Positions 12,733 through 21,310 of a stretch of 35,031 nt of DNA are shown here, in pieces (the first letter of the stretch is position 1; every line of letters begins with the position of its first letter). The position numbers were made by a program, and so were the translations under genes. Source of the DNA: Nitriliruptoraceae bacterium (GTDB lineage Bacteria; Actinomycetota; Nitriliruptoria; Nitriliruptorales; Nitriliruptoraceae); contig SKJX01000220.1 of the NCBI GenBank assembly GCA_007121785.1, forward strand, positions 1-35,031, written 5' to 3'. The notes under the pieces were generated by a model that had not been told where the DNA came from, made no database searches, and saw only the letters and a list, made by a program, of their open reading frames with translations.

Positions 12733-15354
12733 TCACAACAGTCCTTGGGCACGAGCGACCTTGACGGCCTCACGCCGGCTGCTCACATTGAGCTTGCGAT
12801 ACAGCGCGCTGACCTGGGTCTTGACGGTGTTGGCGGATACGGAGCGGGCTTCAGCGATCTCCCGGATCGTCAGCAGGGATGGGAGGTCGCGCAGGATGCT
12901 GGCCTCGGTCGGCGTGAGCAACAGCAGCGGCGGCAGACCCGCGGGCCCCCCCAATACAAGGCCGGCGATCTGGCGTGCCACCTCCGTGAGACGGCCACTG
13001 CGGTCCGCCGCTGCCGCCAGGTGGCCATGGACCGCGGGACCAGCATCGAGAAAGGGACGCAAGATTCCGGTCTCGTCCGCGATGCGCAAGGCGACCAGCA
13101 ACGCGTCGTGCGCTCGCGTTGCCATGTCCCGCTGGAGGGCGAGTTCGGCCACGAGAAGGTGGCAGCGGATCAGCGACCCCTTCAGCAGGGTCGGCAACCG
13201 CCCGTCGACGACAGGCGCGATCGTCTCCGAGGCTGCGAGGTTCTTGCCCGCCGCATGGAGGAGGATCGCCCTGATCAGCGCGGACTCGCCGTACGCCGCG
13301 AGCGGCCGGCCGTGCTCTTCTGCGAGCCCGGTCGCCCATGTCCTCTCGCCGATCTTCAGTGCGGCCTGCAACAACCCGGGCCCCACCTGCGCGTGGAACG
13401 TGGGCGACATCCGAGCCCCCGCGTCGCTCCTGCGAGCGCGATGGTCCCGTAGCGCGCGGTAGGGATCGGAACCGTCGACTAGGCGGAGCAGGAGCTGGCA
13501 GAGATGCAGCGAGTGGACGAGCCGGGGATCCGACATCGGTCCGATCGAGGTCAGGGCCACGGCCGTATGGTGCGCCCATTGTTCACGTGCCACGCGCTGA
13601 TAGCCGACCCATGCGAGCGCCAGATGGGCGGGGAACGTCCGGTGCGAACGGGTCCACCCTCGATGCTCGGAGATCGACAGCGCATCGCGTGACAGATCCT
13701 CGGCGTGCGTGAGCTTCTCCCTCATGATCGCGGAGGTAGCGAGCGAATTCAGACACGACACCACGAGCGTGTCCCGGCCGCCCAGCCGAGCCCGGTCGAG
13801 GACCTCGCGGATCCCGCGGCTACCGACCTCCAGGTCACCGCTCCGCATCGTTGCCAGGCTCCAGGTTTGCAACGCCAACAGGTCGAGCTCGACGTTGCCC
13901 GTCGGCACGTTCACCAGCGACGCCAACCTGTCGAGCGCGTTTTCGAGCGAACGGCCGAAGATCGCTCTCCCGACGTCAACCACCGACGCCATCGCCGCCA
14001 GCCATGGGTCCTCGGCCCGTATCATGGCGTCCAGGTCCATCCCGGACAACAGCTCATCCGCCTGGGCCGGACCTTCCTCCAAGAGGGCGAGCAGACTCCT
14101 CAGCAGCAGTACCTCCGTGTCGCTGCGCAGCGTCGCGGGGAGGTCCGCCAGAACCCGCTGAAGCCGGCTCAGCTGCCCGTCGAAGATCCACGTGATCCCC
14201 TTCTCGCGCAGGAGCGCCACGAACTCCTCCGGTGCCTCCGCCTTGGCGAGGTGCTCCAACGCATGGGGCCAATCGCCCTGCTCGGCGAACCAGGTACCGG
14301 CGATCCGGTGCAGCTCCGCCTCCCCCGCCCCACACCGGCGGCGACGTTCCGCATCCAGGTGCGTCCGAAGGACGGAGTGGTAGCGGTACACCTCGCGGCG
14401 CCGATCCAACGGATCGGTCAGCACCTGGCGACGGGCGAGCTGCTCGAGGACTTCGGCGGCGTCCTCCCGGCCCGAGAGCCGCACGGCGAGCCCGACCGGA
14501 ACCGTCGTGCAGATGCTGGTGGCGAGTAGGAACGCACGTAGATCATCGGGTTGCTGCGTCAGCACCTCGGCGGCCAGGTAGTCCGCGACCGCGTAGTCGT
14601 CGCCCCCGAAGGTGGTGAGGAAGCGGTCCGGTTCCGCGCCCTCCTGTAGCGACAGCACGGCGATGCGGATCCCGACAGCCCAACCCTCCGTCCGTTGCCG
14701 CAACTGCGCGGCCTGCGTCGTATCGAGCTTGCATCCGGAAAGCTCCAGAAGCTCCTGCACTTCATCACCGCTGAACGCGAGGTCGGTGCTCCGGATTTCC
14801 CGGAGGCGACCCGCGAGCCGGAGACGGTGGAGCGCGAGCGCGGGGTCTTCGCGGCTGGCGAACACCAGCAGGAGCTCATCCGGTTGGCGCGCGAGCAGAC
14901 GGTCGAGGCTCTCGATCGCGCGCGGATCGCGGACGCTGTGGACATCGTCCATCACGAGGCGCAGCCGTTGACCCGGCTCGGCGATCGCGGCCAGAACATC
15001 GGCGATGAAACCGACCTTGATCGTGTCGCCTGGGGGTTTCAGGTGGTGGATCCTGCTCGACGGAGGGAACACCGAGGTCGAGCGCAGCGCCTCGAGGATC
15101 CCCTCCCAGAGAGCCGGCGCGGTGTCACCGAACCGTCCGACGTCAAGCCACGCCGTCGGGACGTCGTCCGCGGCACCGAGCAAGGTGCCGAGAAGCGACG
15201 TCTTCCCCGACCCGGCCGGCGCACACACCAGCGACACCGGTGCCGGCTCCAAGGTCAACTTTTCGAGCAACCGGGGACGAGGGACGAGAAGCGACCTGTC
15301 CGCCTCCGACCCCCCACGGGTATCGGCAGCCTGCGTGTCGGGCGTCGGAGGCAT
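12733..15354 (-). CDS. MalT/LAL-type LuxR transcriptional regulator
   Basis: Large ATP-dependent regulators of this group (about 870-930 aa) hold an N-terminal STAND ATPase, a TPR-like sensor and a C-terminal LuxR HTH. Here 873 aa are read from the ATG ending at 15354. The Walker A motif APAGSGKT is at residues 45-52, right after the typical LLVPRPRLLEKL opening. Walker B is LRLVMDDVH near residue 125. The middle is Leu/Ala-rich helical repeats. The HTH is the last ~60 residues: LTPTEASILRDLPSLLTIRE, EIAEARSVSANTVKTQVSAL and YRKLNVSSRREAV. An upstream in-frame extension to 15630 crosses repeat and intron-like sequence and is not coding. It faces the island tail-to-tail and diverges from the next regulator. 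It may control the island through the ATCACC-N7-GGTGAT repeats; this is inference. Confidence 0.9.
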   Translation of the reverse strand: MPPTPDTQAADTRGGSEADRSLLVPRPRLLEKLTLEPAPVSLVCAPAGSGKTSLLGTLLGAADDVPTAWLDVGRFGDTAPALWEGILEALRSTSVFPPSSRIHHLKPPGDTIKVGFIADVLAAIAEPGQRLRLVMDDVHSVRDPRAIESLDRLLARQPDELLLVFASREDPALALHRLRLAGRLREIRSTDLAFSGDEVQELLELSGCKLDTTQAAQLRQRTEGWAVGIRIAVLSLQEGAEPDRFLTTFGGDDYAVADYLAAEVLTQQPDDLRAFLLATSICTTVPVGLAVRLSGREDAAEVLEQLARRQVLTDPLDRRREVYRYHSVLRTHLDAERRRRCGAGEAELHRIAGTWFAEQGDWPHALEHLAKAEAPEEFVALLREKGITWIFDGQLSRLQRVLADLPATLRSDTEVLLLRSLLALLEEGPAQADELLSGMDLDAMIRAEDPWLAAMASVVDVGRAIFGRSLENALDRLASLVNVPTGNVELDLLALQTWSLATMRSGDLEVGSRGIREVLDRARLGGRDTLVVSCLNSLATSAIMREKLTHAEDLSRDALSISEHRGWTRSHRTFPAHLALAWVGYQRVAREQWAHHTAVALTSIGPMSDPRLVHSLHLCQLLLRLVDGSDPYRALRDHRARRSDAGARMSPTFHAQVGPGLLQAALKIGERTWATGLAEEHGRPLAAYGESALIRAILLHAAGKNLAASETIAPVVDGRLPTLLKGSLIRCHLLVAELALQRDMATRAHDALLVALRIADETGILRPFLDAGPAVHGHLAAAADRSGRLTEVARQIAGLVLGGPAGLPPLLLLTPTEASILRDLPSLLTIREIAEARSVSANTVKTQVSALYRKLNVSSRREAVKVARAQGLL

Positions 15355-15651
15355 CGGTCCCCTCGGTCCAGCTATCTGCCTGCGACCCCCGTGTGGACCG
15401 CGTTGCCAGGCCCTTCGCCCAGCACAATTGGTGTTAGCACAGCAACTTCGTGTCTGTTGGGTGCCATGGTTTGGTTGCAGTTTGGTTGCAACGGCAGCTG
15501 TATGAACCAAACACACGGGGCGGTTCACAAAGGCGCCTGGCGCCTCGCGCGGTCTGCCCCGCTGCACCGGGCCATGCCTGCCAGCTACTGGCACGACCAA
15601 GGCCTGCGAGGCCTCGCCCACCACTGGCACCGCCGCCGAGGTACCTGACGA
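15355..15651. other. regulatory part of the divergent intergenic region
   Basis: No gene is supported here. The region holds the direct repeat at 15469-15490 and an inverted half copy AACCAAAC at 15505-15512, and must contain the promoter of the LAL regulator. Between 15515 and 15650 the sequence is GC-rich without a recognisable protein; part may belong to domain IV of the degraded group II intron whose 3' end follows. Confidence 0.45.
15469..15490 (+). repeat. tandem 11-bp repeat GTTTGGTTGCA x2
   Basis: GTTTGGTTGCA occurs twice back to back (15469-15479, 15480-15490) with no mismatch. AACCAAAC in inverted orientation follows at 15505-15512. The repeat is AT-rich against very GC-rich surroundings and lies about 115 bp before the LAL start. 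It suggests an operator for one of the two divergent LuxR-type regulators. Confidence 0.6.
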
Positions 15652-15720
15652 ACCGCCGTATGCGGACCCGCACGTACGGTGGTGTGGGAGGGGCCGGGGA
15701 AAGCCCGGCCCCTACCCGAT
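15652..15720 (+). ncRNA. group II intron 3' end (domains V and VI), degraded intron
   Basis: The segment folds as the two terminal domains of a bacterial group II intron. Domain V (15652-15683) has arms CCGTATGCGG and CCGCACGTACGG, the near-invariant domain V core, with the 2-nt bulge on the 3' side. Domain VI (15686-15717) is GGGGCCGGG-loop-CCCGGCCCC with an unpaired A at 15714 in the CTACCC side, the usual branch-point position. The 3' terminus CCGAT is the common intron ending. No reverse transcriptase/maturase gene or 5' end is found in the ~300 bp upstream, so this is a truncated remnant, probably of the class C or related bacterial type. Confidence 0.8.
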
Positions 15721-15950
15721 TCCTCAGGGATGCGGATGCTTCGGCGTCGGCGCACCCGGGGTGGGGGACCGGTCGGGCGGGACCAGCCGTGCGTCCGCGG
15801 TCGCGGATCCCCGCGAGCGGGTTCCGTGGCGCCGTCGATCCGTCACCGGTCGGTCCCCGCCGTTCGACCGGCGTTGCTCTGCGCGTCCCGTGGGGGATGC
15901 GCGGGCGTGTGCGATGGCGCGTTCGTGCGATCTGGGGCAGGGTGGGCCCC
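15721..15950 (+). other. 230-bp leader before the AfsR-like regulator
   Basis: The frame of the downstream regulator stays open through this stretch and through the intron remnant. The predicted residues are Arg/Pro/Gly-rich and unlike any family N-terminus, so I treat it as untranslated. No clear promoter boxes or terminator are seen. Confidence 0.4.
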
Positions 15951-18725
15951 ATGGAGATGCGCAGCGGGGTACCGGTGGGGGTCGCGGCGTTCGTCGGCCG
16001 CGAGCGTGAACGTGGGAACGTGGCTGAGCGGATCGCCGCTGCTCGGGTGGTGACGTTGACCGGTTCGGGTGGCTGCGGCAAGACGCGGTTGGCGATCGAG
16101 GTCGCGGGGGATCTCGCGTCCCGGTTCGCCGATGGGGTCTGGTGGGTGGACCTGCAAGGGGTGAGCGAGGGGGGGATGGTCGCTCCGGCCGTCGCCACCA
16201 CGGTGGGGGTGCGCGAGCGGGCCGACCAGGCGCTGGTCGACACGCTGGCCGAGCAGCTTGGTGCGCGGCAGTTGCTGGTCGTGCTCGACAACGCCGAGCA
16301 TGTGGTGGAGCGATGTGCGGAGCTGGTCGCCGGGCTGTCGTCGGTGTGCCCACACCTGCACGTGTTGGCCACCAGCCGAGTGCCGTTGGTGGTCGATGGT
16401 GAGGAGGTCTTCGAGGTCGCGCCGCTGCCGGTGCCCGTTGACGAGGCAGGGTCGGCGAGTGCGGTCGCGGCCGCGGATGCGGCCCGGTTGTTCGAGGTCC
16501 GGGCCCGGCAGGTCGCGCCGGACTTCCGGATCGACGCCGGCAACGCGTCGGCGGTGGCGGAGATCTGTCGGCGTCTGGACGGGATCCCGTTGGCGATCGA
16601 GCTGGCGGCAGCACGGGTGCGGGTGTTGTCGCCGGGCCAGATCGTGGACGGGCTGTCGGACCGGTTCGGGCTGTTGGCCGGTGGGGTGCGTGGGGCGCCG
16701 GCGCGGCAGCGGACGCTCGAAGCATCGTTGGCGTGGAGCTACGAGTTGCTGGATGAGGGGCAGCGGGTGGCGTTGGCGCGCCTGGCGGTGTTCGCCGGCT
16801 CGTTCGAGCTGGATGCTGCGCAGGTGGTGATGGCCGGGGACGGCATCGGCGACGAAGCGGTGCTGGACCTGGTGGCTGGGCTGGTGGCGCATTCGATGGT
16901 GCAGGTCGCTCAGCGCCAGGGCCGGGCTCGCTACCGGCTGTTGGAGACGATCCGGATCTACGCCCGGCAGCGGCTCGCCGAGCTGGACGATCCGCCCCGG
17001 GTGCAGGGCCGCCATCTGGCGTTCTACGTCGGGCTCGCCGAGCGGGCCCGCGCGGGGCTGACCGGTGGCCAGCCTGAGCCCTGGATGGCCCGGCTCGCGG
17101 CCGATCTGGATGATCTTCGTGCCGCGATGGACTGGGCAGCGCAGACCGCAGACCTGCCAGGGATGCTGGGCATCACCGAGCCGATCGTGCGCTTCTGGTC
17201 GGAGCACGGCCTGTCCGCCGAGGTGCACCGCCGGCTGCACGACGCAGCCGATGCCCCCGGCACCTCCGATGACGTGCGAGTACGGGGGCTGACCACCGCG
17301 GCGGGCCTGGCGCTTGCCCGCTGGGAGCCGGCTACGGCCTATCGGTCGGCGAGCCAGGCGGTCGACGCGGCACGTACCGCCGATGTCGATGGTGCGCTCG
17401 CGCTCGGGTTGGCCCGACGGGCCTGGGTGGGGACGCTGTTGGGGCGGTCGACCAGCGAGCAGGTGGACGCCGACGTCGAGGAAGCGGTGGAACTCGCCGA
17501 GCGGTGCGGGGATGCGTCGGCCCACGCGTTCGTCCTGGCGCACGCTGGGGGAGCGTGGTTCTTGAGCCGCTCGGTGGACGCTGGGTGTCGCCTGTTCGAA
17601 CGGGCCGTTCAGGCGTGCGAGACGAACGACCTCGCCGTCCAACGGCCGGCCGTCCACGCGAACCTCGGGTTGTGGCCGGTGTGGTCCGGTCGGCTCGGCC
17701 AGACACGACACCACGCCGGACGTGCCGTCGAGCTCGCCAGGCAGGTCGGGCGTCCCGGGTGGGAGGCGATCGGGCTCGCCGGGCTCGGAGCGGCGGCCGT
17801 CCTGCAGGGCGATCACGGTCAGGCGCAGGACCAGCTGTCCAAGGCGCACGGGGTGCTGCGGGCACGGGCACTGGAGGGGTCTCACTACGAGATGTGGTTG
17901 CGTCCCTGGCTCGCGTTGTCGGCCTTCGTGTCCGGCGATCTGGAGACCGCTCGGGGCAGAGCCGCGGAGATGGTGCGGATCGGCCGTGAGAGCGGCGACC
18001 GCTGGGAGGAGTCCTTCGGTGAGTGGCTGCTGGGCCTGCTCGCGAACGGCCAGCAGCGTCGCGACGACGAGCGAGCACATCTGGAGGCCAGTCGTGCTCT
18101 GTCCAGCGACCCCCGGCTGCCGCTCCCGCTGGGCCGATCGACGCTCGGGCTCGCGGCGCTGGCCAAGGAGGACGGAGACCTCGACAAGGCGTGGGAGCTG
18201 GCCCATGACAGCCTCGAGGTCCTCGACGACTACGGCGACCGGGTCGGGGCCGCCGCGGCCCTGGAAACGATCGCCGACGTGGCCGCAGCCCTCGGTGAGC
18301 CGGATCGGTCGCTGCGCCTGCTCTCGGCATCACAGCGGTTCCACACCGACTTGGGCCTCGCCCGATTCCCGGTGCAGGCCGACCGCTTCGATCGTGCCCG
18401 CAGCGATGCACACGCCGCGCTGGAGGCTGCCGAGTCGACCTCGTGTTGGGAGGCCGGGGGTGAGCTGTCGCTGGCCGACGCGATCGCCTACGCGCGTCGG
18501 GGGCGGGGTGAGCGGCAACGCCCCCAGTTCGGCTGGGCGTCACTGACCCCCGTCGAACGCGACGTCGTGCGGCTGGTCGCCGACGGCCACACCAACGCCG
18601 AGATCGGGCACCGCCTGTTCGTATCGGTCAACACGGTCAAGAAGTACCTGACCCGTATCTACGCCAAGGTCGACGTCGATGGGCGGGCGGGGCTCGCCGC
18701 CGAGGTGGGCCGCCGCGACGTGTAG
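15951..18725 (+). CDS. AfsR/NB-ARC-like ATPase regulator with C-terminal LuxR HTH
   Basis: A 924-aa regulator of the predicted-ATPase (COG3903) type. The start at 15951 (ATGGAGATGCGC) places the typical FVGRERE motif at residue 14 and Walker A GSGGCGKT at 38-45. Walker B is LLVVLDNAEHVV, followed by the sensor TSRVPL and the AIELAAARVR/LLAGG winged-helix region of NB-ARC ATPases. Residues about 330-840 are alpha-helical TPR-like repeats. The C-terminus is a LuxR-type HTH: LTPVERDVVRLVADGHTNAE, EIGHRLFVSVNTVKKYL and TRIYAKVDVDGRAGL. It is divergent from the LAL regulator and has a different ATPase family, so the two are not simple paralogues. The target is unknown; the alpha/beta hydrolase 100 bp downstream is one candidate. 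Confidence 0.9.
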   Translation: MEMRSGVPVGVAAFVGRERERGNVAERIAAARVVTLTGSGGCGKTRLAIEVAGDLASRFADGVWWVDLQGVSEGGMVAPAVATTVGVRERADQALVDTLAEQLGARQLLVVLDNAEHVVERCAELVAGLSSVCPHLHVLATSRVPLVVDGEEVFEVAPLPVPVDEAGSASAVAAADAARLFEVRARQVAPDFRIDAGNASAVAEICRRLDGIPLAIELAAARVRVLSPGQIVDGLSDRFGLLAGGVRGAPARQRTLEASLAWSYELLDEGQRVALARLAVFAGSFELDAAQVVMAGDGIGDEAVLDLVAGLVAHSMVQVAQRQGRARYRLLETIRIYARQRLAELDDPPRVQGRHLAFYVGLAERARAGLTGGQPEPWMARLAADLDDLRAAMDWAAQTADLPGMLGITEPIVRFWSEHGLSAEVHRRLHDAADAPGTSDDVRVRGLTTAAGLALARWEPATAYRSASQAVDAARTADVDGALALGLARRAWVGTLLGRSTSEQVDADVEEAVELAERCGDASAHAFVLAHAGGAWFLSRSVDAGCRLFERAVQACETNDLAVQRPAVHANLGLWPVWSGRLGQTRHHAGRAVELARQVGRPGWEAIGLAGLGAAAVLQGDHGQAQDQLSKAHGVLRARALEGSHYEMWLRPWLALSAFVSGDLETARGRAAEMVRIGRESGDRWEESFGEWLLGLLANGQQRRDDERAHLEASRALSSDPRLPLPLGRSTLGLAALAKEDGDLDKAWELAHDSLEVLDDYGDRVGAAAALETIADVAAALGEPDRSLRLLSASQRFHTDLGLARFPVQADRFDRARSDAHAALEAAESTSCWEAGGELSLADAIAYARRGRGERQRPQFGWASLTPVERDVVRLVADGHTNAEIGHRLFVSVNTVKKYLTRIYAKVDVDGRAGLAAEVGRRDV

Positions 18726-18825
18726 TCCCCCCGCTGGCCGGATCCGTACCCGGTCGGGTGTCATTCTCCGGCCTCTCCTGCGTCATCGTCTCCGGTACCT
18801 CGCCACAAGACGAAGGAGAGAGCAC

Positions 18826-19659
18826 ATGAGCGACCGACGCACCCACGAGGTGACCACCGCCGACGGTGTCACCATCGGCGGGACCGTGCATGGCCAAGGG
18901 CCGCCGCTGGTGTTCCTGCAAGGTGGCATCGGCGATGGCGACCTCGACTGGCAGGCGCTCCTCCCGCACCTGACCGACCGGTTCACCTGCCACCTGCCGA
19001 ACCTGCGGGGCCGCGGTCTCAGTGGCGACCACCCCGACCTCAGCTTCGGACGGCTGGTCGACGACGTCCTCGCCTACATCGACAGCGTCCGGGAACCGTG
19101 CGGACTGGTGGGCTGGTCTCTCGGCGCCGCCCTGGCACTCGTCGCAGCAGCGCGATCTGACGCGGTGGCCGCGGTGGCCGCCTTCGAGCCCGGGATGATG
19201 ACGTTGTTGGACGAGCAGGAGCAGGCGGTGTTCGGCGCCACCCTCGCTCGCATGCGCGAGCAGGCTGCCGAGGGCAGCCTGACGGATGCGGTTCGCACGT
19301 TCGCGGCTCTCCCCTTCAGCGACGAGGAGATCGCCGTGGCCGAGGACATCGGCTACGTCGAGGCTGCCGGGCGCTACGTCCCGAACCTGCTCAGCTTCCT
19401 CCAGCAGCAGACGGAGCACGACGGCCCCACCGCTGATGATCCGGCCGTGCTCGGCGCGGTCCTCGCTCCGGTGCTCATGCTGCACGGATCGGACGCCAAG
19501 CCGCTCATGGCCCGCAGCGCGCGGCACGTGGCCGGCCACGTCCCCGATGTCACGGTGCGGGAGATCCCCGGCGCCGGACACGCCGCCCCGTTGACCCATC
19601 CCAAGGCGCTCGGTGAAGCACTCTCCGGCTTCTTCTCGCCGGTCCAGCAGCCGGCCTGA
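18826..19659 (+). CDS. alpha/beta hydrolase
   Basis: A 277-aa serine hydrolase with the complete catalytic set: nucleophile S98 in GWSLG, acid D223 in MLHGSDAKPL and base H252 in GAGHAAPL. The oxyanion region is VFLQGGIGDGDLDW, and LPNLRGRGLS is the usual D/N-x-RGxG-x-S block. The substrate is unknown; the family includes esterases, epoxide hydrolases, haloperoxidase-like enzymes and C-C hydrolases. The ATG at 18826 follows GAAGGAGAG; the in-frame upstream start overlaps the regulator and is rejected. It lies 100 bp downstream of the AfsR-like regulator on the same strand. No signal peptide, so cytosolic. Confidence 0.88.
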   Translation: MSDRRTHEVTTADGVTIGGTVHGQGPPLVFLQGGIGDGDLDWQALLPHLTDRFTCHLPNLRGRGLSGDHPDLSFGRLVDDVLAYIDSVREPCGLVGWSLGAALALVAAARSDAVAAVAAFEPGMMTLLDEQEQAVFGATLARMREQAAEGSLTDAVRTFAALPFSDEEIAVAEDIGYVEAAGRYVPNLLSFLQQQTEHDGPTADDPAVLGAVLAPVLMLHGSDAKPLMARSARHVAGHVPDVTVREIPGAGHAAPLTHPKALGEALSGFFSPVQQPA

Positions 19660-19771
19660 CCCTGGGCCACCGGCCCGTCCATCGTGCTGGCGTACCCTCG
19701 CCTCGGACCCGTCCGAGCCCGCCTCGCTCGGCGGCGGCTGCGACCTCGCCACGACCACAAGGACCTTGCTG

Positions 19772-20377
19772 ATGGACGCCACCGAGTGGGACGAGCGCTA
19801 CCGCGATGCGGAGCTGGTGTGGTCGAAGGGGCCCAACGCCACGGTCGCGACCGAGCTGGCCGACCTGCCGCCGGGCCGGGCGCTGGATCTGGCCGGAGGC
19901 GAGGGCCGCAACGCGATCTGGCTGGCCGAGCAGGGCTGGGACGTCGAGTTGGTGGAGTTCTCCTCCGTCGCCCTCGACAAGGCCGCGCAGCTCGCGGATC
20001 ACGCCGGCGTCGAGCTCACCTGCACGCTCGGCGACGTCACGGCCCCGCCGGCGCTCGAGCCCGCGGACCTGGTCCTGCTCGCCTACCTGCAGCTGCCGCG
20101 TGAGCAGGTGCGCGAGGCCCACCGGCTCGCCGCATCCCTCGTGCGACCCGGCGGGGTCTTCCTGCTGGTCGCCCACGCGAAGCGCAACCTCACCGACGGG
20201 GTCGGCGGCCCGCCCGACCCGGCCGTGCTGTGCACGGCCGAGGAGGTCGTCGACGACCTCGCCGGCACGGGCCTGGACATCGAGGTGGCACGGGAGATCA
20301 CGCGGCCGGTCGAGACCGACGACGGCGAACGGCACGCGATCGACCTGCTGGTGCGGGCGAGCCGCCCGGCCGGCTGA
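19772..20377 (+). CDS. class I SAM-dependent methyltransferase
   Basis: A 201-aa Rossmann-type methyltransferase. Motif I is ALDLAGGEGRNAIWLAEQGW (about residues 37-56), followed by the acidic end of beta-2 in VELVEFSS. Then TLGDVTAPP, and motif IV PADLVLLAYLQLP. The short opening WDERYRDAELVWSKGPNATV is like that of TehB-type or thiopurine-like small methyltransferases. The acceptor cannot be told. The ATG at 19772 is chosen because it is close to the WDERY motif; an upstream in-frame ATG at 19613 lies inside the hydrolase gene. It converges on the sulfurtransferase with only 16 bp between stops. Confidence 0.88.
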   Translation: MDATEWDERYRDAELVWSKGPNATVATELADLPPGRALDLAGGEGRNAIWLAEQGWDVELVEFSSVALDKAAQLADHAGVELTCTLGDVTAPPALEPADLVLLAYLQLPREQVREAHRLAASLVRPGGVFLLVAHAKRNLTDGVGGPPDPAVLCTAEEVVDDLAGTGLDIEVAREITRPVETDDGERHAIDLLVRASRPAG

Positions 20378-20393
20378 TCGCACGGCCCGGCCG

Positions 20394-21176
20394 TCACCCG
20401 CCGGTGTCCTCGTCGCCGGTCGCGACGGGTAGGCCCAGCGCCGACCACTCGCTCCACGAGCCGGCGTAGAGCTTCGCGTCGTCCCGCCCCGCCGCGGCCA
20501 GCCGGAGCAGCAGCACGCAGGCGCTGACGCCCGACCCGCAGTACGCGACGATCTCCTCGTCCGCCTCGACGAGCGTGGTGGGGACGGCCTGGGTGTTCGG
20601 CAGGTTGCGAGCACCCGGGATGTGGCCGGCGATCGGGTCGACCGGCTCCTCGTCGCCCCGGTAGCGAGCCGGGGCGCGGGTATCCACCAGGATGCGGCCC
20701 GGATCGTGCAGCCGTGCGGCGACGTCGTCGGCGTCGACCGCGGCTCCGCTGCGGGGGTGAGGGGTGAGGTCGCCCGGCGCGGCGGTCTCCTCCCCGGTGG
20801 CCAAGGGTCCCCTCCAGGCATCCAGTCCGCCGTCGAGGACCGCGACGTCCTCCTTGCCGAGGTGGCGCAGCAGCCACCACAGGCGTGCGGCGCCGCCGAC
20901 CATCGCCTGGTCGTAGGCGACCACCGGCGTGTCGTCGCGGACACCGGCCCGGCGGGCCACCGCCACCACCTCGTCGACGGTCGGGAGCGGGTTGCGGCCG
21001 CCGCCGGCGCGACCGGAGAGGTCCCGCTCCACGCTCAGGAACGTCGCCCCCGGCACGTGCCCGGCGAGGTAGCGACGGTGCCCCTCGCCGGGGTCGCCCA
21101 GCACGTACTGGCAGTCGATGATGGTGACGTCATCGAGGTGGGCGCGGAGCCAGTCCGGTGACACGATCGGGTCCAT
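20394..21176 (-). CDS. sseA: thiosulfate/3-mercaptopyruvate sulfurtransferase (two rhodanese domains)
   Basis: This enzyme transfers a sulfane sulfur from thiosulfate or 3-mercaptopyruvate to cyanide or a thiol. It has 260 aa with two rhodanese domains. The N-terminal inactive domain contains DCQYVLGDPGEG, GHVPGATFLSVERDLS and VAYDQAMVGGAARLWWLLRH. The C-terminal active domain contains ILVDTRAPARYRGDEEPVDP, AGHIPGARNLP and the active-site loop YCGSGVSA with Cys213. The CGSG(V/T)SA loop is that of the SseA group. The ATG ending at 21176 is chosen; the upstream extension to 21239 is unconserved. It is divergent from the GntR regulator with 134 bp between starts. Confidence 0.92.
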   Translation of the reverse strand: MDPIVSPDWLRAHLDDVTIIDCQYVLGDPGEGHRRYLAGHVPGATFLSVERDLSGRAGGGRNPLPTVDEVVAVARRAGVRDDTPVVAYDQAMVGGAARLWWLLRHLGKEDVAVLDGGLDAWRGPLATGEETAAPGDLTPHPRSGAAVDADDVAARLHDPGRILVDTRAPARYRGDEEPVDPIAGHIPGARNLPNTQAVPTTLVEADEEIVAYCGSGVSACVLLLRLAAAGRDDAKLYAGSWSEWSALGLPVATGDEDTGG

Positions 21177-21310
21177 GCATGCGAGGATGCCACACGAAGA
21201 ACGGGGAAAGGCGGGGCGGGGAAAGGCGACCGGCCACACCGGGTGGGGGACGGACGGCCGTTAGGCTCGCGACGGTCGCGCGACGAGGGCGAGCGAGGAC
21301 GGAGGCAGCG

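Noticed and set aside
12488-13462. Long plus-strand open frame opposite the LAL regulator
   Set aside because: It is antisense to clear LuxR-domain coding sequence, is Arg/Ser-rich and matches no family; high-GC DNA often gives such frames.
15355-15630. N-terminal 92-codon extension of the LAL regulator
   Set aside because: It covers the AT-rich repeat region with no family similarity; the ATG ending at 15354 gives a normal-length protein.
13705-15648. Further plus-strand open frames across the LAL gene
   Set aside because: They are antisense shadows; the minus strand carries Walker A/B and the HTH.
15450-15950. N-terminal 167-codon extension of the AfsR-like regulator
   Set aside because: It translates the tandem repeat and the group II intron domains V-VI; the FVGRERE start motif of the family fits the ATG at 15951.
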